Shown piece by piece: positions 51,115 to 59,377 of a stretch of DNA of 64,000 bases; positions within the stretch are counted from its first letter, which is position 1, and every line of letters starts with the position of its first letter. Origin of the DNA: Alterirhizorhabdus solaris. GTDB lineage: Bacteria > Pseudomonadota > Alphaproteobacteria > Sphingomonadales > Sphingomonadaceae. The notes beneath the pieces are model-generated. The model did not search any database. It was given only the letters and a program-made list of their open reading frames with translations, and was not told the DNA's origin. Where the stretch lies: positions 1 through 64,000 of the forward strand of contig NZ_VNIM01000011.1 of the NCBI RefSeq assembly GCF_007785815.1, given 5' to 3'. A program made the translations under genes and the position numbers.

Positions 51115-52387
51115 GAATGTCCTGCTGCTGGGGTCTGGCGGGCGCGAACATGCGCTGGCGTGGCGGCTCGCGCAATCGCCCACGCTGGGCCGGCTCTACG
51201 CCGCGCCGGGCAATCCGGGTATCGCCGAATGCGCCGAATGCGTCGCGCTGAACCTGGCCGACATCGACGCGATCGTGGCCTTCGCGCGCGACAAGGCCGT
51301 GGGGCTGGTCGTCGTCGGGCCGGAACAGCCGCTGGTGGACGGCGTGGCGGACCGGCTGGCGCAGGCCGGCATCCCGGTGTTCGGCCCCACCGCCGCCGCC
51401 GCACAGCTCGAAGGATCGAAGGGCTTCACCAAGGATCTGTGCGCGCGCGAGAATATCCCCACCGCCGCCTACGCCCGCTTCACCGATCGCGCGAGCGCCG
51501 AGGCGGCGCTGGGCCGCTTCGGACTGCCCGTGGTCATCAAGGCGGACGGGCTGGCGGCCGGCAAGGGCGTGGTGATCGCCACGACCGACATCGAGGCGAC
51601 GGCGGCGCTGGCCGACATGTTCGACGGCGGCTTCGGCGGGGCGGGCGCGGAAGTGGTGATCGAGGAATTCCTGGAGGGCGAGGAGGCGAGCTTCTTCGCG
51701 CTCAGCGACGGCGAGACGGTGGTGCCGTTCGGCTCCGCGCAGGATCACAAACGCGTGGGCGAGGGCGATAGCGGGCCGAACACCGGCGGCATGGGCGCCT
51801 ACAGCCCGGCCACCATCCTGACGCCCGAACTCACCGCGCGGGCGATGGCCGAGATCGTGGAGCCCACCGTGCGGGCGATGGCGGCGGCGGGCACGCCCTA
51901 TGCCGGCGTGCTCTACGCCGGGCTGATGCTGACGGCGGACGGCCCCCAGCTGATCGAGTATAACGCGCGCTTCGGCGACCCCGAAACGCAGGTGCTGATG
52001 CTGCGCTACGAGGGCGATCTGGTGGCGCTGCTGCTGGCCGTCGCCGAACGGCGGCTGGCCGAGGTGCCCGCGCCGGTGCTGGCCGACCGCACCGCGCTGA
52101 CAGTGGTGATGGCGGCGCGCGGCTACCCCGGCACGCCCGAGAAGGGCGGCGCGATCGCTGGCATCGCGCCGGCCGAGGCGACGGGCGCCAAGGTGTTCCA
52201 CGCCGGCACCACGCTGCGCGAGGGCGCGCTGGTGGCCGGCGGCGGCCGCGTGCTGAACGTGACCGCGCAAGGCGGCAGCGTCGCCGAGGCGCAGGCCGCG
52301 GCCTATCGCGCGGTCGATGCGATCGATTTTCCCACCGGCTTCTGCCGCCGCGACATCGGCTGGCGCGAAGTGGCGCGCGAGGGTTAG
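51113..52387 (+). CDS. purD: Phosphoribosylamine-glycine ligase
   Basis: A 424-residue ATP-grasp enzyme for the second purine step, joining glycine to phosphoribosylamine. N-domain [20 protein letters not shown]-grasp elements [16 protein letters not shown] and [14 protein letters not shown], and [13 protein letters not shown] are diagnostic. The ATG at 51113 has GGGAGG about 11 bases upstream, inside the 5' end of xseA. The frame is open further up, but only as antisense of xseA. Confidence 0.97.
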   Translation: MNVLLLGSGGREHALAWRLAQSPTLGRLYAAPGNPGIAECAECVALNLADIDAIVAFARDKAVGLVVVGPEQPLVDGVADRLAQAGIPVFGPTAAAAQLEGSKGFTKDLCARENIPTAAYARFTDRASAEAALGRFGLPVVIKADGLAAGKGVVIATTDIEATAALADMFDGGFGGAGAEVVIEEFLEGEEASFFALSDGETVVPFGSAQDHKRVGEGDSGPNTGGMGAYSPATILTPELTARAMAEIVEPTVRAMAAAGTPYAGVLYAGLMLTADGPQLIEYNARFGDPETQVLMLRYEGDLVALLLAVAERRLAEVPAPVLADRTALTVVMAARGYPGTPEKGGAIAGIAPAEATGAKVFHAGTTLREGALVAGGGRVLNVTAQGGSVAEAQAAAYRAVDAIDFPTGFCRRDIGWREVAREG

Positions 52388-52468
52388 GCCGCCCCCGGAA
52401 CGACACGTGCCCGAACGGCGTTCGCCCCCTGATACACCGCCGCCCCGCGGCCAACAAAGAGACACCTC

Positions 52469-52942
52469 GTGACCCAGACCCAGATCCTGCTCATCGTCTT
52501 CATCACGCTCGTGGTGGCGGCCGCCTTCCTGTTCCTGTTCCGCCGGCGCGACACGGGCAGCACCACCGACACGACGCCGCTGGGCAGCGATGCGGAGGGG
52601 CATGGCGCGGTCGATGGCGCGGCGGCGGCGATCGAGGATGTGGTCGATCAGTTCCTCGGCGTCGATTCGCACCCGGCACTGCCGGAGGCGACCGGCCCGG
52701 CCGATCCGCTCACCCAGATCAAGGGGCTGGGGCCGAAGGCGCAGGCGCAGCTCAACACGCTGGGCATCCACCGCTACGATCAGCTCGCCGCGCTGGACGA
52801 GGCTCAGGTGGCGACGGTGGACGCGGGCATGGGCACCTTCAGGGGCCGCATCCTCAAGGATCAGTGGGTCGATCAGGCCAGGCACCTCGCCAAGGGTGAC
52901 ACCGCCGGGTTCGAGGCGAAGTTCGGCAAGCTGGGCGGCTGA
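52469..52942 (+). CDS. Membrane-anchored helix-hairpin-helix protein
   Basis: A 157-residue protein from GTG 52469. One N-terminal membrane helix (ILLIVFITLVVAAAFLFLF) is followed by an acidic linker (residues 35-75) and a C-terminal helix-hairpin-helix domain: DPLTQIKGLGPKAQAQLNTLGIHRYDQLAAL. The HhH unit, of the flap-endonuclease-like or ribosomal L21-associated group seen in alphaproteobacteria, suggests DNA or RNA binding at the membrane. Role unknown. A strong hairpin follows its stop. Confidence 0.85.
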   Translation: MTQTQILLIVFITLVVAAAFLFLFRRRDTGSTTDTTPLGSDAEGHGAVDGAAAAIEDVVDQFLGVDSHPALPEATGPADPLTQIKGLGPKAQAQLNTLGIHRYDQLAALDEAQVATVDAGMGTFRGRILKDQWVDQARHLAKGDTAGFEAKFGKLGG

Positions 52943-52955
52943 ACCTTTGGGGCGC

Positions 52956-52982
52956 GGGCGGCGCGGACGGCCCGCGCCGCCC
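52956..52982 (+). terminator. Strong GC hairpin, terminator-like
   Basis: GGGCGGCGCGG (52956-52966) pairs perfectly with CCGCGCCGCCC (52972-52982) over 11 bp with a 5-base loop, 14 bases after the HhH gene. No T-run follows, so it could be a Rho-independent terminator of the GC-only type or a transcript-stabilising hairpin. Confidence 0.5.
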
Positions 52983-53085
52983 GATCATCATATCGCATCC
53001 CGGTGAGGGATCGCGCGGCGCGATAGCTCGTTTGCGACACCCTGCGGCATCGACCGTATCGTTCGATCACAGGGAATATCGGGAA

Positions 53086-53325
53086 ATGACGGACACACGA
53101 CGACTGGCCGACGGCCTCGAGGCGGCGCTGGCCACGGCACGGGCGGAATATCGCCGGGCGGTGATCCTGCTCGCCGGACAGGAAGCGGACAAGGATGGTG
53201 GCGCCACGCGCGAGCCGGCCGACGTGGACCACATCCATCACGCCCGCACCCGCGTGCTCGCGCTGGAGGCGGCGCGCGAGGAACTGTCCCGTCCGATCGA
53301 CGCCGGCGATCGGCTCGGCACGTAG
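53086..53325 (+). CDS. Small helical protein of unknown function
   Basis: A 79-residue predicted soluble protein with two long amphipathic helices (LEAALATARAEYRRAVILLAG and HARTRVLALEAAREELS). There is no signal or membrane segment and no recognised family. A weak GGGAAA precedes the ATG at 53086. Codon use is like the neighbours, which supports a real gene, but the evidence is limited. Confidence 0.5.
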   Translation: MTDTRRLADGLEAALATARAEYRRAVILLAGQEADKDGGATREPADVDHIHHARTRVLALEAAREELSRPIDAGDRLGT

Positions 53326-53747
53326 GGCCAGGCGGCATACGGGCGGCTCTCGACGACTTCCCCGGGAAGCCAGCGAACCTGTCGTAGTGGTGGATCGAAG
53401 GCGTCGACAGTTCTCTTCGAGAGGGGAGCCTTGCACGCCACCTAGGTCAGCCCGGTCGATGTTTCGCCGGACCCTCCTCGGCGTTCGACCGGGGATCCGG
53501 GGTTCTTTTTCATACCCCGAGCGAAGTCGAGGGCAGGCCGCACGCGTGATACGCCATGCCTTAACTTCGCTCGATACAGGGGGCGCGGCTGGATTGATTC
53601 ATAGCGGCGGCGGAAGCAGGATCGGCGATATCGAAACATCCCGTCGCGGGCCCATCCCCAAAAAGAGAGGTCTGCATCCGCCGGTTACGCCCGCCTGCGC
53701 CTGCCGTTCGGGACGCCTCGTGAAACGCGAAGACCGCTGCCGCTATC
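53326..53747. other. 422-base intergenic region with a decayed repeat copy
   Basis: No convincing gene on either strand. The centre carries copy C of the dispersed hairpin repeat (from 53518). A run of T residues (GGTTCTTTTTC, about 53501-53511) stands just before it. The rest is unassigned. Confidence 0.5.
53518..53573. repeat. Dispersed hairpin repeat, copy C (decayed right arm)
   Basis: CGAGCGAAGTCGAG (53518-53531) is identical to the arm of copy A, followed by the GGCAGGCCGCACGCG-type loop. The right arm TTAACTTCGCTCG (53561-53573) matches the expected CTCGACTTCGCTCG except at its first bases, so the hairpin is imperfect. It is on the same orientation as copy B. Confidence 0.6.
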
Positions 53748-54224
53748 TCATCGAAGCCGCGGTCGGCGGCGATGATGACGCTCAGGCTCACGTCGTCTGA
53801 CCCGGCACCCAGCACGGCCCGGCCAGCCGCCCGCCCAGCGTGGTCGGGTGGAAGCTGGCCGGTCCGTGGGGTCGAAGCCGACGAACCACTGCCGCTGCAC
53901 GGACCGCACGCGCGGATTGCGCGCCTGATCCCATGGAGGCATTTCGTCCGACCGCAGTTTCCACCGGATGCCCGCCGCGTCGATCCGCATCACCGGCCCA
54001 CGCTCGAACAGACAACGCCGGCCCATTGCGCCTGAACCACCGGACAGCAGCACGCAGACCCGACCGATCGCGGCGGCCACGGTGGACGGCGCCATGCCGG
54101 TCACCGTGGCCAGCACGTCCAGCCTGCGGCCGGGATCCGTATCGAAATCTGTCTGGTCGATCACCCCCGCCAGCGACAGCCCCGGCGCGATGAACCCCAA
54201 GCCGATCGCCAGCAGCGGCAGCAT
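53748..54224 (-). CDS. Doubtful exported protein
   Basis: A 158-residue open frame starting with a plausible signal peptide (MLPLLAIGLGFIAPGLSLA) and then DQTDFDTDPGRRLDVLATVTGM. The last 50 residues are Arg-rich and look like non-coding read-through. No family is recognised and no ribosome site is clear. It may be a small exported protein with a worn 3' end, or chance. Confidence 0.3.
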   Translation of the reverse strand: MLPLLAIGLGFIAPGLSLAGVIDQTDFDTDPGRRLDVLATVTGMAPSTVAAAIGRVCVLLSGGSGAMGRRCLFERGPVMRIDAAGIRWKLRSDEMPPWDQARNPRVRSVQRQWFVGFDPTDRPASTRPRWAGGWPGRAGCRVRRREPERHHRRRPRLR

Positions 54225-54319
54225 CCCGCGCAACGGACGGTGGGCGACGAACGGTGAGCGACGAACGGTTCGGGAAGCGATGCCTCGGCCACGGGTGGCA
54301 CCGGAGCAGGCGGTGCCGT

Positions 54320-55669
54320 TCAGGCCCGCCGCGTCGCCAGCAGCTTGTCGATCTTGCGGCCGTCCATGTCGACGATCTCGAAGCGCCAGTCGCCGCTGTC
54401 GAAATGCTCGCCGACGGTCGGCAGGTGGCGCAGTACCGAAAGCGCGAAGCCGGCGGTGGTGGCGAAGTCGCGGTCTTCGGACAGCGCCACGCCAAGCCGC
54501 TCGGCCAGCACGTCGGCGGGCAGCGAGCCGGAGACGAGCCAGCTGCCGTCAGCCCGCTGCACCAGCGGCGGATCGGTGCCCTCGTCCTGATCGGAGGCGA
54601 AGGCGCCCGCGATTGCGGCGAGCAGGTCGGCCGGGGTCACGATGCCCTCGAAGTGGCCGTATTCGTCGTGCACCAGCGCCACCGGCACCTCGGCGTCGCG
54701 CAGCGTCTGCAATGCGTCCATCGCGTCCATCTGGTCCGGCACCACCGGCGCGCCGCGCATCAGCGCGCGCAGGTCCAGCGGCTGGCCGGCAATCAGCGCG
54801 GCCACCACGTCGCGCGCCTGCACGATGCCGACGATCTCGTCGACCGAGCCGTCCGCCACCGGCATCCGGCTGTGCGGCATCTCGGCCAGTTGCGCGGTGA
54901 TCGCCTCGGGGCTGGCGCCGCAGTCGATCCACTCGATGTCGGTGCGCGGCGTCATCACCTCGCGCACCGGCCGGTCCGCCAGCCGCACCACGCCAGAGAT
55001 GATCGCGCGTTCGCTCTCCTCGATCACGCCCGCGCTGGAGGCCTCGGCCACGATCAGGTGCAGCTCCTCGGCCGTCACATGCTGTTCCGATTCGCGGTCC
55101 AGCCGCAGCAGGCGGAAGATCAGCGCGCTGGACTGGTCGAGCAGCCAGCCGACCGGCGCCGTCGCCAGCGCGATCCAGCGCATCGGCAGGGCGACGATCG
55201 AGGCGATCGCCTCCGGCCGGCGCAGCGCGAACTGCTTGGGCACCAGTTCGCCGATGATGAGCGAGATGTATGTGGTGAGCGCGATCACGACGACGAACCC
55301 GGCTTCCCCGGCCAGCCGCGCCGGCACGCCGAGCAACGCCAGCCGCTCGCCCACCGGCCCGCCGAGGCTGGCGCCCGAATAGGCGCCGGCAAGGATACCG
55401 ATCAGCGTGATGCCGATCTGCACGGTGGACAGGAACCGCCCCGGATCGGCCGCGAGCGCAAGCGCGGCGCGCGCGCCGCGCTTCCCGGTGCGGGCCATCG
55501 CCTCCAGCCGGGGCCGGCGGGAGGAGACGATCGCCAGCTCCGACATCGCGAACACCCCGTTCAGCGCCACCAGCGCGACGATGATGAGGCAGTCGATCCA
55601 GGGGAACGGGCTGAGGGGGGGGTGGGCTGGCATAAGCGTGATGCCGCTATCGCCGGAATCTGTCGCCAT
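54320..55669 (-). CDS. CNNM/CorC-type hemolysin-family protein (DUF21-CBS-CorC_HlyC)
   Basis: A 449-residue membrane protein related to Mg2+/Co2+ transport regulators. The DUF21 membrane domain (residues about 20-200, with FAMSELAIVSSRRPRLEAMA and GELVPKQFALRRPEAIA) is followed by paired CBS domains ([52 protein letters not shown]). A C-terminal CorC_HlyC module with GEHFDSGDWRFEIVDMDGRKID ends it. ATG 55669 is chosen; GTG 55672 and a later ATG are possible. The gene is divergent from the OmpA-type lipoprotein. Confidence 0.93.
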   Translation of the reverse strand: MATDSGDSGITLMPAHPPLSPFPWIDCLIIVALVALNGVFAMSELAIVSSRRPRLEAMARTGKRGARAALALAADPGRFLSTVQIGITLIGILAGAYSGASLGGPVGERLALLGVPARLAGEAGFVVVIALTTYISLIIGELVPKQFALRRPEAIASIVALPMRWIALATAPVGWLLDQSSALIFRLLRLDRESEQHVTAEELHLIVAEASSAGVIEESERAIISGVVRLADRPVREVMTPRTDIEWIDCGASPEAITAQLAEMPHSRMPVADGSVDEIVGIVQARDVVAALIAGQPLDLRALMRGAPVVPDQMDAMDALQTLRDAEVPVALVHDEYGHFEGIVTPADLLAAIAGAFASDQDEGTDPPLVQRADGSWLVSGSLPADVLAERLGVALSEDRDFATTAGFALSVLRHLPTVGEHFDSGDWRFEIVDMDGRKIDKLLATRRA

Positions 55670-55762
55670 CACAACAGCGCGATCATCGCAGGTTCAACAC
55701 GGATGCGGAACAAGCCGGCGGCAAAGGCGGTTTTCGCCGCATATCGAAGAAGGGTAACGACG

Positions 55763-56437
55763 ATGTATCTGCGCCAGAAGTTCACCGCCGCCGCCGTCGT
55801 GGCGGCCCTGCTCGGCACCGCTGCCTGCACCACCGATCCCCAGACGGGCCAGCAGCGGCTCTCCAAGGCGGCGATCGGCGCGGGTGCGGGCCTGCTCGGC
55901 GGCTATCTGGCGGGCGATATCGTCGGCGGCCGGCGCGACCGGACGGAGAAGGTGGTAGGCGCCGGCATCGGTGCGATCGCCGGCGGCGCGATCGGCGCCT
56001 ACATGGACCGTCAGGAGCAGGAACTGCGCCAGAAGACCGCCGGCACCGGCATCGAGGTGGAGCGCAAGGGGGACGACATCCTGCTCAACATCCCCTCGGG
56101 TGTGACCTTCGCGACCAATTCGGCCGCGATCCAGCCGCAGTTCCGCCAGACGCTGGATCAGGTGGCGCAGACGCTTTCCACGTACAACCAGACCTATCTC
56201 GACGTGTACGGCCACACCGATTCGACCGGCAGCGACCGGATCAACCTGCCGCTGTCGCAGGACCGCGCCAATTCGGTGGCGGACTACCTCGCCACGCGCG
56301 GCGTGCAGCGCGCGCGGATCGGCACGCAGGGCTTCGGCGCTAACCAGCCGGTCGCCAGCAATGCCACGGCCGAGGGGCGGCAGGAGAATCGCCGCGTGGA
56401 GATCAAGATCGTGCCGGTCAGCAACACGGCGGCGTGA
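55763..56437 (+). CDS. OmpA-family lipoprotein (YiaD-like)
   Basis: A 224-residue outer-membrane lipoprotein. The signal peptide ends in the lipobox LGTAAC at Cys22. A glycine-zipper segment (AIGAGAGLLGGYLAGDIVGG and AGIGAIAGGAIGAYMD) follows and then a peptidoglycan-binding OmpA domain with FATNSAAIQPQF, YGHTDSTGSDRINLPLSQDRA and RRVEIKI. It would tie the outer membrane to murein. A strong hairpin between it and the convergent YdjM-type gene is a likely shared terminator. Confidence 0.94.
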   Translation: MYLRQKFTAAAVVAALLGTAACTTDPQTGQQRLSKAAIGAGAGLLGGYLAGDIVGGRRDRTEKVVGAGIGAIAGGAIGAYMDRQEQELRQKTAGTGIEVERKGDDILLNIPSGVTFATNSAAIQPQFRQTLDQVAQTLSTYNQTYLDVYGHTDSTGSDRINLPLSQDRANSVADYLATRGVQRARIGTQGFGANQPVASNATAEGRQENRRVEIKIVPVSNTAA

Positions 56438-56443
56438 CGCGAG

Positions 56444-56475
56444 GGGCCGCCCCGTCCGGTAATCCGGGGCGGCCC
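56444..56475. terminator. Bidirectional terminator-like hairpin
   Basis: GGGCCGCCCCG (56444-56454) and CGGGGCGGCCC (56465-56475) make a perfect 11-bp stem with a 10-base loop, placed 6 bases after the OmpA-lipoprotein stop and 22 bases from the end of the convergent gene. No T-run is present on either side. Confidence 0.55.
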
Positions 56476-56497
56476 GATGCGGCGACATCACGCCGCC

Positions 56498-57031
56498 TCA
56501 TCGCAATATCAGCCAGCCCAGCCCGGCGAGCATCACGAAAGCATACCAGCCGCCCGGTGTCCGCAGCAGATACGCCGCGCCGAGCACGGCGATCGCCACC
56601 AGAACGACGATGGCGGTCCGCCTCGTCGCGATGCGGTCGAGCAGGAGGACACCGCCGGTGAGGTTCGCGGCGGCATTGGCGGCGATCCACAGATAAGACG
56701 GGAGCACCCCGATCGATCCCCACAACGGCAGCTTGATCGTGGCATATCCCCGCATGGAGGCCGGGAACAGATCCGCCGCGAGGTGGAATCCGATCCCGAA
56801 CCCCAGCCCCGCCGCCACCGGCCACGTCCGCCGGTCGAGCAGCGCGATCAGCAACGGCAGGATGCAATGGGTCAGCGCGCTGCGGTGATCCAGCCCCAGC
56901 GGCGCATCGATATCGGGCAGCCTCAGCCCCGCCGCCCCCGCCGCGATCACCGAGGCGACCGTGATCCACGCGCCGTTACCGCCGGACAGCGCCAGCGATA
57001 CCGCGAGGAGAAGAAGCAGGGATGCCGTCAT
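56498..57031 (-). CDS. YdjM-type membrane-bound metal-dependent hydrolase
   Basis: A 177-residue inner-membrane protein with about four to five hydrophobic helices. The conserved polar signature is LRLPDIDAPLGLDHRSALTH (residues 36-55) and GFHLAADLFP, carrying the Asp, His and His-Ala-Ala-Asp that define the YdjM/LexA-binding hydrolase family. The substrate is unknown. It sits alone, convergent with the OmpA-type lipoprotein gene. Confidence 0.85.
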   Translation of the reverse strand: MTASLLLLLAVSLALSGGNGAWITVASVIAAGAAGLRLPDIDAPLGLDHRSALTHCILPLLIALLDRRTWPVAAGLGFGIGFHLAADLFPASMRGYATIKLPLWGSIGVLPSYLWIAANAAANLTGGVLLLDRIATRRTAIVVLVAIAVLGAAYLLRTPGGWYAFVMLAGLGWLILR

Positions 57032-57629
57032 CGCGACGCGTTACCCATATGTCCTTCTTTTGTCCACGGGAACAGGCGGCGGACAGTTTGTAAATGCACG
57101 GAAATCCGGGCAATTCGTCAACATTCACGCACGGCGGGAATCCGGACGCCGGTTTCACAGCTTGTGCCTTTTTATCGATACGGTTCGCCGGAGGATGGGA
57201 TCGACTGTTGCTTCAGGCTCGCCTGAACGTTCCAGCCACGACGCCCCCGCATTTCCGCGCGCGCCTGTCGCCAGCCTTGCATGGCCTGAAACCGACCGCT
57301 CATTCCGAGGACGGGACCAGATCCAGCGAAAAATGTCCCGAAAGGCTGATCGGGATTCGGGGCTCCAGTTCCCTGTCCCGAGCGACGTCGAAGGGCAGGC
57401 CACATGCGTGTCGTTCCGTTTGTCGGCTGCGTTCGACACAGAGACGCACGCGGCGGGATCGGTCGTCGTTCTCGACGAACGGAGCGTCGGCATCGTCCCC
57501 GGTCTGCCGCCGGGCAACGTCGCAGGCGGGGTCAGGAAATGGTCTCGAGAATGTCGCTCCTGCCCTGTCTCGGGCCGCAGACTCAATGGCTGCGCGAGCG
57601 GTCGGGGCGCAGCCTCATGTCGTCCGGGC
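57032..57629. other. 598-base intergenic region with a dispersed repeat
   Basis: The longest gap in the window, between the YdjM-type gene and the flippase. No believable coding frame on either strand. It contains copy D of the hairpin repeat and, 80 bases before it, a TCATTCCGAGGACGGG stretch like the head of the larger elements at 13873 and 22740. The rest shows nothing I can name. Confidence 0.5.
57379..57440. repeat. Dispersed hairpin repeat, copy D (degenerate)
   Basis: CGAGCGACGTCGAA (57379-57392) with the following GGGCAGGCCACATGCG resembles copies B and C. The right arm GTCGGCTGCGTTCGACAC (57423-57440) has lost several pairing bases, so only the outer GTCGA remains. It is an older copy of the same family. 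Confidence 0.5.
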
Positions 57630-59138
57630 CTAGATCTCCTGCGCCAGCCGCGGCGTGGCGGGCGGCTTCATGCGGAACAGCTCGCGATCCTCGGGGCCGA
57701 AGCCGCGATACCAGATCACCGCGCCATAGACGGCAAGGATGGCGGGGATGCCGACGATCAACTCGAGCCATTCGGGCAGAAGCGTCATCACCCAGCCCAC
57801 CGCCACCGCCGGCAGGGTGGCGTACACCAGCGCCCAGCGCCAGCCGGACACCGGCGCCCCCAGCAACCGCGCCAGCAGCCGGGCCTTGGCGATCGATGCG
57901 AAGCCCAGCGCCAGCGTCATCGCCAGCGCCGGCCCCGCCGCCTGCACCAGCAGCGGCCAGTCGAACCGCCGCATCAGGTGGACGATCGCGAAGCTCAGCA
58001 CCACCTGCACCGCGATCATCGCCAGGGAGATGACGAGGTTGCGCTTGCGCGCCACGTAGATCAGCGCCGCCTCCGACACGACGGCGGTGGCCGCCACAAC
58101 CTCGGCCGCCAGCAGGAAGGCGAGCGCGCCTGTGCCGCCGACGAAATTCGGCCCCACCAGCCCCATCACCGCCTCGCCCGGAATGCCCAGGCACAAAGCG
58201 ACGCCAGCCTGCGCGGCGATGATCCAGAACCCCACCTGGCGCACCTGCCGCGCCACCGCCGGCCTGTCCCCCTCGCCCAGCTTCTGCGTGATGACGGGGC
58301 CGAGGATCGGATCGAAGCTGGTCTTCAGCTTCTGTGGCAGCGAGGCGACCTGCTGCGCGACATAGTAGATGCCCACGATCGCCGGCGAGAACAGCAGCCC
58401 GAGGATGGCGATGTCCAGCCGGCGCGAGCCCCATTCGATCGCGTCGGCGGCGGCCAGCGGCAGGTTGCGGCGGACCATCTCGATCAGGCACGACGGCCGC
58501 GATCGCCAGCCGTGCGGCCAGCCGTAGCTGCGCCACAACGGCCATAACGAGGCGACCAGCGCCGCCGCCATCGAGGCGACATAGCTGAGGATCAGCCCGT
58601 CGCGCAGCGAGTAATAGGAAAGCAGGAAGGCCGCGATGCTGATCGTCCACGGCTCCACGATCGAGCGCGCCTTCACCATAGCGGCGATATCCAGCCGGTA
58701 GGCCAGCGCCGCCAGCGCGATATCGGACCAGACCAGCGCGAACACGGTGAGCGGCAGCAGCCATTCCAGCCCATTGATCCGGCTGTTGGGGAACATCATC
58801 CCCGGCACCATCGCCAACAGCCCGGCCACCAGCGCCGAGGCGACCGTGCCGACGAACAGCGCATCGGCCACGACATGCCCGTGCGGCCGGTCGGTCCGGG
58901 TCAACTGGTCCGCCAGCCCGCGCCGCAGCCCCAGCGTGGCGAGCTGGGCTGCGAACTCCACCACGATCACCGCATAGGCGAACCGCCCGAGCGCCTCCGC
59001 GCCATAGATGCGCCCGGCGATGAACAGGAACGGGATGCGCGCGGCCAGCCGCAGCAGGAAGCCGAGAAAATTGGTGCGCCCGCCCTTGGCCAGCTCCTCG
59101 ATATCGCCGGACGACGATGGGGCTACGGGAGCAACCAC
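57630..59138 (-). CDS. Polysaccharide flippase / lipopolysaccharide biosynthesis membrane protein (Wzx-like)
   Basis: A 502-residue MATE/MOP-type transporter with around 14 hydrophobic helices. The N-terminus is short and cytosolic (MVAPVAPSSSGDIEEL), followed by GFLLRLAARIPFLFIAGRIYG and a central amphipathic segment AADAIEWGSRRLDIAILGLLF. It would flip undecaprenyl-linked sugar units across the inner membrane for a surface polysaccharide. No polymerase or glycosyltransferase gene is beside it. The GTG start at 59138 overlaps the small winged-helix-like gene by 16 bases; that gene and polA are co-directional upstream. Confidence 0.87.
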   Translation of the reverse strand: MVAPVAPSSSGDIEELAKGGRTNFLGFLLRLAARIPFLFIAGRIYGAEALGRFAYAVIVVEFAAQLATLGLRRGLADQLTRTDRPHGHVVADALFVGTVASALVAGLLAMVPGMMFPNSRINGLEWLLPLTVFALVWSDIALAALAYRLDIAAMVKARSIVEPWTISIAAFLLSYYSLRDGLILSYVASMAAALVASLWPLWRSYGWPHGWRSRPSCLIEMVRRNLPLAAADAIEWGSRRLDIAILGLLFSPAIVGIYYVAQQVASLPQKLKTSFDPILGPVITQKLGEGDRPAVARQVRQVGFWIIAAQAGVALCLGIPGEAVMGLVGPNFVGGTGALAFLLAAEVVAATAVVSEAALIYVARKRNLVISLAMIAVQVVLSFAIVHLMRRFDWPLLVQAAGPALAMTLALGFASIAKARLLARLLGAPVSGWRWALVYATLPAVAVGWVMTLLPEWLELIVGIPAILAVYGAVIWYRGFGPEDRELFRMKPPATPRLAQEI

Positions 59139-59365
59139 AGGCTACGGCCCTTCACCGTCCGCAGCTTTAGCTTTCCAACCTTACGAAGCCGATCTGCGGC
59201 CCAGCGCATCTCGTATTGCCACGTATAGAAATGGTCACCTGATGCTTTGAAGTCGTCTTCGTGCTTTAGCCAAAGCTCCCGCGCCACCTCCACGATTGTC
59301 CCCTCGCCTCCAAGTGTGGACAACGCCTCGACCACCCAGTCTTTCAAATTATCAGAGAACTGCAT
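59123..59365 (-). CDS. Small winged-helix-like protein, low GC
   Basis: An 80-residue protein from ATG 59365 (a TTG at 59368 adds one residue). The layout of GEGTIVEVARELWLKHEDD and EMRWAADRLRKVGKLKL followed by GRSLWLLP is that of a winged-helix domain of the kind attached to restriction or repair proteins, so nucleic-acid binding is possible. Its base composition is visibly lower in GC than the neighbours, suggesting recent arrival. It stands 12 bases after the polA stop and overlaps the flippase start, so it is probably transcribed with both. Confidence 0.65.
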   Translation of the reverse strand: MQFSDNLKDWVVEALSTLGGEGTIVEVARELWLKHEDDFKASGDHFYTWQYEMRWAADRLRKVGKLKLRTVKGRSLWLLP

Positions 59366-59377
59366 CAACGGCTCCAG

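Noticed and set aside
49406-52885. A 1,159-residue open frame on the minus strand across xseA and purD
   Set aside because: It is out of frame with XseA, antisense to PurD and contains low-complexity Arg/Ala/Gly sequence; such frames arise from GC-rich codon bias.
53195-53800. A 201-residue plus-strand frame through the repeat at 53518
   Set aside because: It runs through an intergenic repeat, shows no domain, and overlaps the better-supported small gene at 53086.
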